From positions 1,240,001-1,304,000 of the forward strand of contig NZ_AP024749.1 in the NCBI RefSeq assembly GCF_019702945.1: a stretch of DNA of 64,000 nt. The letters are read 5' to 3'. This document shows, in pieces, positions 1 through 8,580 of this stretch (position 1 is the first letter of the stretch; each line of letters opens with the position of its first letter). Under the pieces are notes generated by a model, which saw only the letters and a list, made by a program, of their open reading frames with translations, was not told the DNA's origin and made no database searches. The stretch comes from Flavobacterium okayamense. Lineage in GTDB: Bacteria > Bacteroidota > Bacteroidia > Flavobacteriales > Flavobacteriaceae. The position numbers and the translations under genes are program-made.

Positions 1-1155
1 GTAGTTTCTTTTATTGGGGATCCAGCAATGTATTTAGCGATTCCAAAACCAAAAGTGGTTTTAACTGAGGTTAATGATATTCCTGTAAGCCAACCTTTGC
101 CTATTTTTCAAGCTTTAAGCCCTATGAAAATTGAAGGAGAAATTGTAGATGAAGGGAATGCTTTGCTTGCTAATTATATTGGAGATGTTGCTATTCAAAT
201 TTTTGATAAACCGATAAATAGAAGTACATTAGGAAATAATGGTGTTACAAATGGTACGGGACAATTAATCACAATGAACTTTGTTACCCTCGGGGAAACG
301 ATTGTTAGAGGTAATGCATCAGTTACTGATGGTAAGTTTGAGTTTAATTTTGTAGTACCTCAGGACATAAGGATTCCTTTAGGTAATGGTAAAATTAGTT
401 TTTATGCGAAACGTAATAGTCCACAACTTGAAGATCAAACAGGTTATAATTTAGATATTCAGGTAGGAGGCGTTAATACTTCAGCTGGAGCAGATACAAC
501 TCCACCATCAGTTCAATTGTTTATGAATGATGAGAGTTTTGTTTCTGGTGGTATAACAAATTGTTCTCCTATTTTAATAGCAAAATTACAGGACGAAAAT
601 GGTATTAATACAGCTAGTGGTATTGGTCACGATATTGTTGCAATTTTAGATGGTGATGAATCAAATCCGTATGTGTTAAATGATTACTATGAAACAGCAT
701 TAGATGATTTTACTAATGGGATTGTAAGATTTCCATTCAGGGATTTGGAACCTGGAATGCATACTATTTTATTCAAAGCTTGGGATGTTTATAATAACTT
801 AATAACTATGGAGATTCAGTTTAATGCTATCTGTTCAGATGAAGGTTTAAAAATTGATAAAGTATTAAATTATCCTAATCCATTCTCAACATATACTGAA
901 TTTTGGTTCACGCATAACTCACCTTTTGAAGCTTTAGATGTACAGGTTCAAATCTTTACAATTACAGGTAAGGTTGTGAAAACAATTAATCAACAAGTAG
1001 TAACAGATGGATTTCTTTGCAGAGAAGTAAAATGGGATGGAAGAGATGATTTTGGAGATCGAATTGGAAAAGGAGTGTATGTTTATAAATTAACCGTTAA
1101 ATCGGCGAGAACTGGTAATCAAACAGAAAAACACGAGAAACTTGTAATACTATAA
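1..1155 (+). CDS. porU: Type IX secretion sortase PorU, C-terminal part (5' end outside window)
   Basis: The reading frame is open from the first base, so the gene begins upstream; an internal ATG at 28 is not the start. PorU is the gingipain-like C25 peptidase that removes sorting domains from T9SS cargo at the cell surface. Only the part after the catalytic domain is present: the conserved GDPAMYLAIP segment, a beta-rich region, and a C-terminal FlgD-like/T9SS-type module with YPNPF, then GDRIGKGVYVYKL and a final KLVIL. The catalytic Cys and His cannot be checked. The assignment rests on these motifs and on porV lying directly downstream, the usual flavobacterial order. Confidence 0.9.
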   Translation, partial: VVSFIGDPAMYLAIPKPKVVLTEVNDIPVSQPLPIFQALSPMKIEGEIVDEGNALLANYIGDVAIQIFDKPINRSTLGNNGVTNGTGQLITMNFVTLGETIVRGNASVTDGKFEFNFVVPQDIRIPLGNGKISFYAKRNSPQLEDQTGYNLDIQVGGVNTSAGADTTPPSVQLFMNDESFVSGGITNCSPILIAKLQDENGINTASGIGHDIVAILDGDESNPYVLNDYYETALDDFTNGIVRFPFRDLEPGMHTILFKAWDVYNNLITMEIQFNAICSDEGLKIDKVLNYPNPFSTYTEFWFTHNSPFEALDVQVQIFTITGKVVKTINQQVVTDGFLCREVKWDGRDDFGDRIGKGVYVYKLTVKSARTGNQTEKHEKLVIL

Positions 1156-1171
1156 TAAAATAGTATATTTG
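1142..1171 (+). promoter_or_regulatory. Promoter for porV inside the end of porU
   Basis: TTG at 1142-1144, a 19-bp spacer and TATATTTG at 1164-1171 match the Bacteroidetes housekeeping promoter (TTG, 17-23 bp, TAnnTTTG). The -33 box lies in the last codons of porU, so porV can be expressed separately from porU. Confidence 0.65.
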
Positions 1172-1195
1172 TCAACTTAAATTTTTTTAAATGCT

Positions 1196-2395
1196 ATGAA
1201 AAAAATTGCAGTTTTATTTTTAATAGTACTAATCAATCAATCAATAAAAGCGCAGGAAAGAGTTGTAACGACTGGAGTTCCCTTTTTATTAATTGCTGCT
1301 GATGCAAGATCTGCAGGAATGGGAGATATGGGTGTTGCTTCATCTGCTGATGCTTTTTCACAACAATTCAACCCGGCGAAATATGCCTTTTCATTACAGA
1401 AACAAGGTTTTTCTGTTAGTTATACACCTTATTTAAGTAGTATAGCAAATGATATTTCTTTGGCACAATTAACGTATTACAATAGAATAAACGAAAGAAG
1501 TGCTTTTGCAGGTTCTTTTCGTTATTTCGGTCTTGGCGATATTCAGTTAACAAATGATATTGGAGAAGAACAAGCTGTAGTAAGTCCAAATGAATTTGCT
1601 ATTGATGGTTCATATTCCTTAAAATTAAGTGAGCAATTCTCAATGGCTGTTGCAGGTAGATATATTCGTTCAAATTTAAGAATTCCAAGTTCTGATGGAG
1701 ATGCATCTTCGGCTTCAAGTTTTGCAGTTGATATTGCAGGATTTTATCAGTCTGAAGAAATTGCTTTTAGTGATTTTAATGGACGTTGGAGAGCAGGTTT
1801 CAATTTGCAAAATATGGGGCCAAAAATCAACTATAATAATGACAATATTGATGAAAATGCTAACTTTTTACCAGCTAACCTTCGTTTAGGTGGTGGTTTT
1901 GATTTTATTTTAGATGATTATAATAAAGTAAGTGTTTTAGGAGAAGTAACTAAGTTAATGGTTCCAACACCACCAGCTAGAATTACAGAAGTTGATGAAG
2001 ATTTAAATGGAGATACTGTAATTGATCAGGACGATGTTGCAATTGCAAATGATAAAGCAATTTCAGATTATAGAAAAACGGGTTGGGTTAGCGGAATTTT
2101 CCAATCGTTTAACGATGCGCCTGATGGTTTTTCAGAAGAGTTAAAAGAGTTTACATGGGCATTAGGTGCTGAATATTCTTACCAAGATTCATTTTCATTA
2201 CGTACTGGATATTTTCATGAAAGTGAAGATAAAGGAGCGAGAAAGTTTTTTACACTTGGTGCTGGATTCAAATATAACATTGTAAAAATTGATGTTTCGT
2301 ATTTATTCTCAGCGTCTAAAGTTAAGAACCCATTAGAAAATACATTACGTTTTTCACTAACGTTCAACTTTGGTGAAACATACGATGAACTATAA
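1196..2395 (+). CDS. porV: Type IX secretion outer-membrane protein PorV (LptO)
   Basis: This 399-residue outer-membrane barrel belongs to the FadL-like family. In T9SS, PorV shuttles folded cargo from the SprA translocon to the attachment complex with PorU. A signal peptide ends at about residue 19 (INQSIKAQ), followed by the typical N-terminal stretch AADARSAGMGDMGVA and SQQFNPAKYAF. Amphipathic beta strands continue to an aromatic-rich end (LRFSLTFNFGETYDEL). It follows porU by 40 bp and has its own promoter. The length and start fit the family. Confidence 0.93.
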   Translation: MKKIAVLFLIVLINQSIKAQERVVTTGVPFLLIAADARSAGMGDMGVASSADAFSQQFNPAKYAFSLQKQGFSVSYTPYLSSIANDISLAQLTYYNRINERSAFAGSFRYFGLGDIQLTNDIGEEQAVVSPNEFAIDGSYSLKLSEQFSMAVAGRYIRSNLRIPSSDGDASSASSFAVDIAGFYQSEEIAFSDFNGRWRAGFNLQNMGPKINYNNDNIDENANFLPANLRLGGGFDFILDDYNKVSVLGEVTKLMVPTPPARITEVDEDLNGDTVIDQDDVAIANDKAISDYRKTGWVSGIFQSFNDAPDGFSEELKEFTWALGAEYSYQDSFSLRTGYFHESEDKGARKFFTLGAGFKYNIVKIDVSYLFSASKVKNPLENTLRFSLTFNFGETYDEL

Positions 2396-2417
2396 TAGTT
2401 AAGAATAGTTAAAATAT

Positions 2418-2449
2418 AATCCAAATTCATTTGAATTTGGATTTTTTTT
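2418..2449 (+). terminator. Rho-independent terminator after porV
   Basis: ATCCAAATTC pairs with GAATTTGGAT, followed by eight T residues. It ends the porU-porV unit before cdd. Confidence 0.8.
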
Positions 2450-2531
2450 CCCTTGTTATGAAAGTAAATTAGCATAATAAGGTTTTTGGAAGTTGAATAT
2501 TACAGTTTTTATAATATAAATTTTTGTTAGG

Positions 2532-3014
2532 ATGAAACAAATTTCACTTACAACAAACTTCACAGTTTTTGATTCTTTAAGCGAATTGAGCGCTAACGAT
2601 AAAGAATTAATGCTACAAGCAGTCGAAATAAGAAAGCAAGCCTATGCGCCATATTCGAAGTTTCAAGTTGGAGTTGCGCTTTTTTTAGATAATGGTAAAA
2701 TTGTCAAAGGAACCAATCAGGAAAATGCAGCATATCCTTCTGGATTATGTGCAGAACGTGTTGCGATTTTTTATGCAGGAGCAAATTATCCTGATGCAAA
2801 AATTAAAAAAATATTTATTTCAGCTTCACCTATAGATAGAGAATTAGATAAACCAATACCTCCTTGTGGAGCTTGCAGACAATCTATTGCTGAATACGAA
2901 ATTAAACAAGAGTCGCCAATAGAAGTTTTTTTTATGGGGGCAAAAGGTGAAGTATTTAAATCAGATTCGCTTAAAAATTTGTTGCCACTTTTATTTGATA
3001 AGAATTACCTATAA
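2532..3014 (+). CDS. cdd: Cytidine deaminase
   Basis: A 160-residue zinc enzyme that converts cytidine and deoxycytidine to the uridine forms in pyrimidine salvage. The zinc/catalytic signature is complete: Cys73-Ala-Glu75 in GLCAERVA and PCGACRQ with Cys112 and Cys115. The substrate-loop sequence NQENAAYPSG precedes it. The length is slightly above the 130-residue homotetrameric type because of an N-terminal extension of about 20 residues. It sits between the porUV and pdhAC units, a common flavobacterial arrangement. Confidence 0.95.
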   Translation: MKQISLTTNFTVFDSLSELSANDKELMLQAVEIRKQAYAPYSKFQVGVALFLDNGKIVKGTNQENAAYPSGLCAERVAIFYAGANYPDAKIKKIFISASPIDRELDKPIPPCGACRQSIAEYEIKQESPIEVFFMGAKGEVFKSDSLKNLLPLLFDKNYL

Positions 3015-3098
3015 CGATTTCGTTAAAAAAAATATTAAATTAACACAAAAAATAGCAAATTTCATTCAAATTAATTTTTTCAATATAGCGTGAAATAG

Positions 3099-3106
3099 TA
3101 TTTTTG
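3099..3106 (+). promoter_or_regulatory. Possible -7 box for pdhA
   Basis: TATTTTTG fits TAnnTTTG, 55 bp before the pdhA start, but no TTG lies at the right distance upstream. The rest of the 147-bp gap is A/T-rich with no other recognisable element apart from a short CTGAA/TTCAG hairpin near 3122-3135. Confidence 0.35.
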
Positions 3107-3161
3107 CTAATTATAAATTTTCTGAAGTTTTTCAGCGGGATTTAATTTAACAAACTAGACA

Positions 3162-4160
3162 ATGAAACCGATAACAAAAGAAGTTTACCTAAAGTGGTAT
3201 GAAGAAATGCAGTTTTGGAGAAAATTCGAAGACAAATTAGCTGCATTATATATCCAACAAAAAGTAAGAGGATTTCTTCACTTATATAATGGTCAAGAAG
3301 CAGTGTTAGCTGGGGCTTTACACGCTATGGATTTATCGAAAGATAAAATGATTACTGCTTACCGTAATCACGTTCAGCCAATAGGTATGGGAGTAGATCC
3401 TCGTCGTGTTATGGCAGAGTTGTTAGGTAAAGCAACAGGTACTTCTCAAGGTTTAGGAGGGTCAATGCATATTTTCTCTAAAGAACATGGTTTCTATGGT
3501 GGTCATGGTATTGTTGGAGGTCAAATTCCTTTAGGTGCTGGTTTAGCTTTTGCTGATAAGTATTTTGAAACTGGAGGTGTTACACTAACATATTTTGGTG
3601 ATGGTGCTGCACGTCAAGGTTCATTACATGAAACTTTCAATATGGCAATGAACTGGAAATTACCAGTTGTATTTATTGTTGAAAATAACGGTTATGCAAT
3701 GGGAACTTCTGTTGAAAGAACTGCAAACCATACGGATATTTGGAAACTTGGTTTAGGATACGAAATGCCTTGTGGACCGGTAGATGGAATGAATCCAATC
3801 AAAGTTGCTGAAGCTATGCATGAAGCTATAGAAAGAGCTCGTCGTGGTGACGGACCTACTTTCTTAGAAATGAAAACATACCGTTATAGAGGTCACTCAA
3901 TGTCGGATGCACAGCATTATAGAACAAAAGAAGAGGTAGAAGAGTACAAAAAAATCGACCCTATTACGCAAGTTTTAGATATTATTAAAGAAAATAACTA
4001 CGCTACAGAAACTGAAATTGAAGCTATCGATCAGAGAGTTTCTGATTTAGTTGCGGAATGTGAGCAATTTGCTGAAGATTCTCCATATCCAGAATTAAAT
4101 GTAATGTATGACGTAGTTTACGAACAAGAAGATTATCCATTTTTACCTCATAAATTATAA
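3162..4160 (+). CDS. pdhA: Pyruvate dehydrogenase E1 component, alpha subunit
   Basis: A 332-residue thiamine-diphosphate subunit of the pyruvate dehydrogenase complex (decarboxylation step of pyruvate to acetyl-CoA). The ThDP motif runs from GDG at 146-148 to NN at 175-176 (VENNGYAMGTS). The regulatory/active loop YRYRGHSMSDAQHYR is also present. The length is that of the small alpha2beta2-type alpha subunit, so a separate E1 beta subunit is required. None is encoded nearby; pdhC follows after 5 bp. Confidence 0.95.
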   Translation: MKPITKEVYLKWYEEMQFWRKFEDKLAALYIQQKVRGFLHLYNGQEAVLAGALHAMDLSKDKMITAYRNHVQPIGMGVDPRRVMAELLGKATGTSQGLGGSMHIFSKEHGFYGGHGIVGGQIPLGAGLAFADKYFETGGVTLTYFGDGAARQGSLHETFNMAMNWKLPVVFIVENNGYAMGTSVERTANHTDIWKLGLGYEMPCGPVDGMNPIKVAEAMHEAIERARRGDGPTFLEMKTYRYRGHSMSDAQHYRTKEEVEEYKKIDPITQVLDIIKENNYATETEIEAIDQRVSDLVAECEQFAEDSPYPELNVMYDVVYEQEDYPFLPHKL

Positions 4161-4165
4161 GTAAT

Positions 4166-5788
4166 ATGGCAACAGTTATTACAATGCCTCGCCTAAGCGA
4201 TACTATGACGGAAGGAACCGTAGCAACATGGTTGAAGAAAGTAGGCGACAAAGTAAAAGAAGGAGATATTTTAGCTGAAATTGAAACGGATAAGGCAACC
4301 ATGGAGTTCGAGTCGTTTAACTCAGGAACTTTATTGCACATTGGTATTCAAGAGGGAGAAACTGCTCCAGTTGATTCATTGTTAGCTATAATTGGTAATG
4401 AAGGAGAAGATATTTCTGAATTGTTAAAAGGAGGAACAACTCCTGCTGAAACTAAAGAAGAAAAAGCAGAAGTTAAAGAAGATAAGCCAGCTGCAAGTTC
4501 AGATTTTAAAATGCCTGAAGGTGTAAAAGTAGTTACAATGCCACGTTTAAGTGATACTATGACTACTGGAACTGTTGCAACTTGGTTAAAGAAAGTTGGA
4601 GATACAGTTAAAGAAGGTGATATTTTGGCTGAAATCGAAACAGATAAGGCTACAATGGAATTCGAATCGTTCAATGCAGGTACATTATTGTATATCGGTG
4701 TTGAAGAAGGGGGCTCTGCTCCTGTGGATACTATTTTAGCAGTTTTAGGACCTGCAGGAACGGATGTTTCTGGTGTGGTTGAAAACTTTAAAGTAGGTGG
4801 TTCAGCTGAAGAATCTATAAGAGAAGAAGTAAAATCAGAAACTCCATCTGCTGTCATGACGAGCGGAGCCGAGACATCTCAAAACACAAATACTGGCGGA
4901 AGAATTTTTGCTTCACCTTTGGCAAAGAAAATCGCTGAAGAAAAAGGAATTAATCTTGCTCAAGTTAAAGGAACGGGTGAAAACGGAAGAATTGTAAAAA
5001 GTGATGTAGAGAACTTTACACCTTCTTCTGTTGCAAGTCCTGCGCAAGCAGTTGCAGAAGCATCTCAAACAGTTGCTGCAGTGAAACCATTTGTTCCAGC
5101 TGGAGAAGTTTACCAAGAGGAAATTAAGAATTCACAAATGCGTAAAACGATTGCACGTCGTTTAGCAGAATCTAAATTCACAGCACCGCATTACTATTTA
5201 ACTATTGAGTTAGATATGGATAATGCAATTGCTTCTCGTGGAATGATTAATTCTTTACCAGATACTAAAGTCTCTTTCAACGATATGGTGATTAAAGCCT
5301 CAGCAATGGCGTTGAAAAAACACCCACAAGTTAATTCGCAATGGAGAGAAGATGCTATGGTGTTAAATCATCATGTGAATATTGGAGTTGCAGTTGCAGT
5401 TGAAGATGGTTTAATGGTTCCTGTGTTGAAATTTACTGACCAAATGAGTTTATCTCAAATCGGTGCTAATGTAAAAGATTTAGCTGGTAAAGCAAAGTCT
5501 AAAAAAATTACACCTGCTGAAATGGAAGGAAGCACATTTACAATTTCAAATTTAGGAATGTTCGGAATACAATCTTTCACGTCTATTATCAATCAACCAA
5601 ATTCTGCAATTTTATCTGTTGGTGCAATTATTGAAAAACCAGTGGTTAAAAACGGACAAATCGTTGTGGGTAACACAATGACAGTTACTTTAGCTTGCGA
5701 TCACAGAACGGTTGATGGAGCAACTGGAGCTCAATTCTTACAAACGTTTAAAGCGTTTATGGAAAATCCAGTAACAATGTTAGCATAA
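4166..5788 (+). CDS. pdhC: Dihydrolipoamide acetyltransferase (E2 of pyruvate dehydrogenase)
   Basis: A 540-residue E2 core. Two lipoyl domains (about 1-78 and 119-196) each carry the lipoylated lysine in ETDKATMEF (Lys43 and Lys161), joined by Ala/Glu/Lys/Pro-rich linkers. A peripheral subunit-binding domain follows at about 247-283 (ASPLAKKIAEEKGINLAQV, then GTGENGRIVKSDV). The catalytic acetyltransferase domain ends with DHRTVDGATG (His513). It is translationally close to pdhA (5-bp gap). The two lipoyl domains are almost identical in protein sequence but differ at many silent sites. Confidence 0.95.
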   Translation: MATVITMPRLSDTMTEGTVATWLKKVGDKVKEGDILAEIETDKATMEFESFNSGTLLHIGIQEGETAPVDSLLAIIGNEGEDISELLKGGTTPAETKEEKAEVKEDKPAASSDFKMPEGVKVVTMPRLSDTMTTGTVATWLKKVGDTVKEGDILAEIETDKATMEFESFNAGTLLYIGVEEGGSAPVDTILAVLGPAGTDVSGVVENFKVGGSAEESIREEVKSETPSAVMTSGAETSQNTNTGGRIFASPLAKKIAEEKGINLAQVKGTGENGRIVKSDVENFTPSSVASPAQAVAEASQTVAAVKPFVPAGEVYQEEIKNSQMRKTIARRLAESKFTAPHYYLTIELDMDNAIASRGMINSLPDTKVSFNDMVIKASAMALKKHPQVNSQWREDAMVLNHHVNIGVAVAVEDGLMVPVLKFTDQMSLSQIGANVKDLAGKAKSKKITPAEMEGSTFTISNLGMFGIQSFTSIINQPNSAILSVGAIIEKPVVKNGQIVVGNTMTVTLACDHRTVDGATGAQFLQTFKAFMENPVTMLA

Positions 5789-5811
5789 AAAAAGTTAATA
5801 TTTATATATAG

Positions 5812-5838
5812 AATCCCAACAATTGTTGGGATTTTTTT
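5812..5838 (+). terminator. Terminator after pdhC
   Basis: AATCCCAACA pairs with TGTTGGGATT, followed by a T run. It closes the pdhA-pdhC unit. Confidence 0.8.
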
Positions 5839-5860
5839 ATTTTTACAAAAACACATTCAG

Positions 5861-6841
5861 ATGAAATTTATTCAATTAATTGCTATAGCTTTAGTATTAG
5901 TATCGTGTAAAACAGCTCAAGTTTCTAATGAAAATGTAGCTCAAGGAACGTCAACGGTAAAACCGATTTCATTCTCAACTACAGAGAGTGTCGCTAAAAC
6001 ACTATCTTTTTTAGCTTCTGACGATTTAGAAGGAAGAGATTCAGGTAGTGAAGGAATTGAAAAAGCGGCTGTTTTTCTTGAAAATTTAATGAAACAAAAC
6101 GATTTAAAACCCTATTTTAAAACCTTTCGCGATACTTTGTCCAATTTTGATAAACCAGCGTATAATATTGTAGGTTATTTAGAAGGAAATGATCCAAAAT
6201 TGAAAAATGAATTTGTCATTATTGGTGCTCATTATGATCATATTGGTAGAATTAAAGCGGTTAATGGAGATGATATTGGAAACGGAGCTAATGATAATGC
6301 TTCGGGTTCTACAGCAGTAACGGAATTGGTGAAATACTTCGGAAAAAATAAATCAAATAAAAGGAGTTTGTTATTTGTGTTTTTCTCTGCTGAAGAAAAA
6401 GGACTTTTGGGGTCAAAACATTTAGCGAAAAAATTGCATGATGAAAAAATGGATTTGTATTTCATGTTCAATTTTGAAATGATTGGTGTTCCAATGAAAA
6501 GAGATGATATGTTGATGTATATTACAGGTTTTGGAAAAAGTAATATGGCAGATAGAATCAATGAAATTTCTGGAGAAAAATTAGTTGGGTATATTCCAAT
6601 GCAAACGCAGTATCAATTATTCAGAGCTTCTGATAATTATCCTTTTTACACTGAATTTAATGTGCCAGCACAAACAGTATCGACTTTTGATTTTGAAAAT
6701 TTTGATTTCTATCACCAACCCGATGATGAGTTTGAATTAATGAAACCAGAACATATGGCAAACGTGATTAATAAAATGATTCCGGTTTTAGAGCAAATGA
6801 TGAATGCTTCCACTAAAGAAATTCAATTAAATGGAAAATAA
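5861..6841 (+). CDS. M28 family zinc aminopeptidase, lipoprotein
   Basis: A 326-residue peptidase of the M28 (aminopeptidase Y/glutaminyl cyclase-like) family. A lipoprotein signal ends at LVLVSC (Cys16), so it is probably anchored in the envelope. Co-catalytic zinc ligands are visible: GAHYDH, then NGANDNASG with the bridging Asp, FFSAEEKGLLGS with the Glu pair, FEMIG, and a late His in FYHQPDDEFE. It follows the pdhC terminator and overlaps the next gene by 11 bp, so the two are probably co-translated. The exact peptide substrate cannot be read from the sequence. Confidence 0.85.
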   Translation: MKFIQLIAIALVLVSCKTAQVSNENVAQGTSTVKPISFSTTESVAKTLSFLASDDLEGRDSGSEGIEKAAVFLENLMKQNDLKPYFKTFRDTLSNFDKPAYNIVGYLEGNDPKLKNEFVIIGAHYDHIGRIKAVNGDDIGNGANDNASGSTAVTELVKYFGKNKSNKRSLLFVFFSAEEKGLLGSKHLAKKLHDEKMDLYFMFNFEMIGVPMKRDDMLMYITGFGKSNMADRINEISGEKLVGYIPMQTQYQLFRASDNYPFYTEFNVPAQTVSTFDFENFDFYHQPDDEFELMKPEHMANVINKMIPVLEQMMNASTKEIQLNGK

Positions 6842-7517
6842 GAAAATCATTATTACAGGAACTTCAAGAGGAATTGGTTTTGAACTAGCTTTATTGTTTG
6901 CTAATGCTGGACATCAAGTACTAGCTATATCAAGAAAAACAAAAAATGAATTGATCGAACATCAAAATATTACATGTTTAACTATTGATATATCCAATTC
7001 AAATGAAATAAAGCAGGTTGAGAAGTTTATCAACGAATCATGGCAAAACAAAGTAGATATTGTGATTCATAATGCGGGCTTATTAGTAAACCGTCCTTTT
7101 GAACATCTAACTACAGAAGATTTTGAAAAAGTATATAAAGTAAATGTTTTTGCTGTAGCCGAATTAACCCAAATTTGTATTCCGTTTATGCAAAAAGGAA
7201 GTCATGTGGTAACAATTAGTTCGATGGGAGGTATTCAAGGTAGCATGAAATTTCCGGGTTTAGCGGCGTATTCATCAAGTAAAGGAGCTGTAATTACATT
7301 GTCAGAACTATTAGCGGAAGAATATAAAGAAAAAGGAATTGCTTTTAATGTTTTGGCTTTAGGAGCGGTTAATACCGAAATGTTGCAAGAAGCTTTTCCA
7401 GGTTATGAAGCTCCACTTTCACCCAAAGAAATGGCAGACTATATTTTCGATTTCAGCTTAAATGGGAATAAATATTACAACGGGAAAGTTTTACAAGTAA
7501 GTTCTTCAACTCCATAA
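6831..7517 (+). CDS. Short-chain dehydrogenase/reductase
   Basis: A 228-residue classical SDR with a Rossmann nucleotide site (TGTSRGIG at 9-16), NAG in VIHNAGLL, the catalytic Ser in TISSMGG, and the YxxxK pair in AAYSSSKGA. The fold and cofactor type (NAD(P)H) are clear; the substrate is not. Its start lies inside the end of the M28 gene, and the stop is 2 bp before the next start, so it is the middle gene of a three-gene unit. Confidence 0.85.
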   Translation: MENKKIIITGTSRGIGFELALLFANAGHQVLAISRKTKNELIEHQNITCLTIDISNSNEIKQVEKFINESWQNKVDIVIHNAGLLVNRPFEHLTTEDFEKVYKVNVFAVAELTQICIPFMQKGSHVVTISSMGGIQGSMKFPGLAAYSSSKGAVITLSELLAEEYKEKGIAFNVLALGAVNTEMLQEAFPGYEAPLSPKEMADYIFDFSLNGNKYYNGKVLQVSSSTP

Positions 7518-7519
7518 AA

Positions 7520-8122
7520 TTGAGCGACGTTTTACAAAAATATCTACCTGAACACGCAGTTCAACCTTGTTTTGAATTAATCAAAGCGAATCACGTACAT
7601 CTTAAAATTGTGAATGAACGTGTAACCCGTCATGGCGATTATCGTAAAGATGCACAAGGCTATCATTTGATTACGGTTAATGCAAGTTTAAATAAATACC
7701 GATTTTTGATTACGTTAATACACGAGATTGCACATTTAGTGGCTTTTGAAAAGTTTGGACGACATATAAAACCGCATGGTAATGAATGGAAATATACATT
7801 CCAACAATTGATGGTTCCATTTATCCGACCAGAAATTTTTCCTAACCAATTATTACCACTTTTAGCGCGACATTTTAGAAATCCAAAAGCGAGTAGTGAT
7901 ACAGATGCCACTTTGTCTATTGCGCTAAAAGAATACGACGTAAAAGAAACCGATAAAAATTATATCTTTGAAATACCGATTGGCGCTAAGTTTCGTATTC
8001 ACAACGGAAGAGTTTTTAAAAAAATAGCACTTCGAGTAAAACGTTATGAGTGTGTCGAATTACAATCAGGCAGAATTTATTTATTTCAACCCAATGCTGA
8101 AGTAGAATTATTACCAAGTTAA
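7520..8122 (+). CDS. SprT-like zinc metalloprotease domain protein
   Basis: A 200-residue protein starting at TTG, 2 bp after the SDR stop. Residues 60-95 hold the SprT signature LIHEIAHLVAFEKFG followed by HGNEWKYTF, giving HExxH plus a third His. The C-terminal half is beta-rich (FRIHNGRVFKKIALRVKRYEC). The canonical SprT four-Cys zinc ribbon is not visible. Relatives act on DNA-protein crosslinks in eukaryotes (Spartan), but the bacterial role is not established. Confidence 0.75.
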   Translation: MSDVLQKYLPEHAVQPCFELIKANHVHLKIVNERVTRHGDYRKDAQGYHLITVNASLNKYRFLITLIHEIAHLVAFEKFGRHIKPHGNEWKYTFQQLMVPFIRPEIFPNQLLPLLARHFRNPKASSDTDATLSIALKEYDVKETDKNYIFEIPIGAKFRIHNGRVFKKIALRVKRYECVELQSGRIYLFQPNAEVELLPS

Positions 8123-8124
8123 TT

Positions 8125-8580
8125 ATGTTTACTAAAAATCTAAAGCAAAATTATATACATCTTTTTTTTATTTTTTCGATAGTAATATTATTGATCGGAC
8201 TTCAATATAAAGGAGATGATACAACTTTAGATATAAATGTTCATGATACATATTATGTAATAGCTCATTTTCATGTTGATGTTGTAATTTCAATTTTTAG
8301 TTTCATTATCTGGCTTGTCTATTTTTTATTGTCATTATCAAAATTTAAACTAAATAAAAGACTAATAACTTTTCAGTTTTTTATTTATGCATTGTCGATT
8401 ATAGGGATAAAATTTCCTATGATTTTTATTTTTGACAAGAACAATTTCAAACCAAGTTTATTTCAGAATTCTGACTTTTTGATTTTTATTTTCTTTGCGT
8501 TATTCCTAATTTCAATTATACTTTTTGTTATTATAGTTGCAAAGAGTATCTTTAATAAGTTAAAAAAACAACATTTTTGA
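8125..8580 (+). CDS. Small four-helix membrane protein with COX1-like HDTYYVxAHFH motif
   Basis: This 151-residue protein has four predicted membrane segments (about 13-29, 52-71, 82-104, 116-143). Between the first two lies DINVHDTYYVIAHFHVDVV (His40, Asp41, His48, His50). This copies the haem/Mg region of cytochrome c oxidase subunit I, where the first His-Asp bind Mg and the two later His bind haem a3 and haem a. The rest of subunit I is missing. Whether it binds haem or metal is unknown. It overlaps the next start by 1 bp (TGATG), so it is co-translated with the guanylyltransferase gene. Confidence 0.7.
   Translation: MFTKNLKQNYIHLFFIFSIVILLIGLQYKGDDTTLDINVHDTYYVIAHFHVDVVISIFSFIIWLVYFLLSLSKFKLNKRLITFQFFIYALSIIGIKFPMIFIFDKNNFKPSLFQNSDFLIFIFFALFLISIILFVIIVAKSIFNKLKKQHF

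Noticed and set aside
2215..2475. Open frame of 86 codons on the reverse strand over the porV end
   Set aside because: It overlaps the end of a well-supported gene and the terminator, and has no recognisable protein pattern.
4348..4857. 169-codon reverse frame over pdhC
   Set aside because: Antisense to the duplicated lipoyl domains; the repeat explains its apparent internal similarity.
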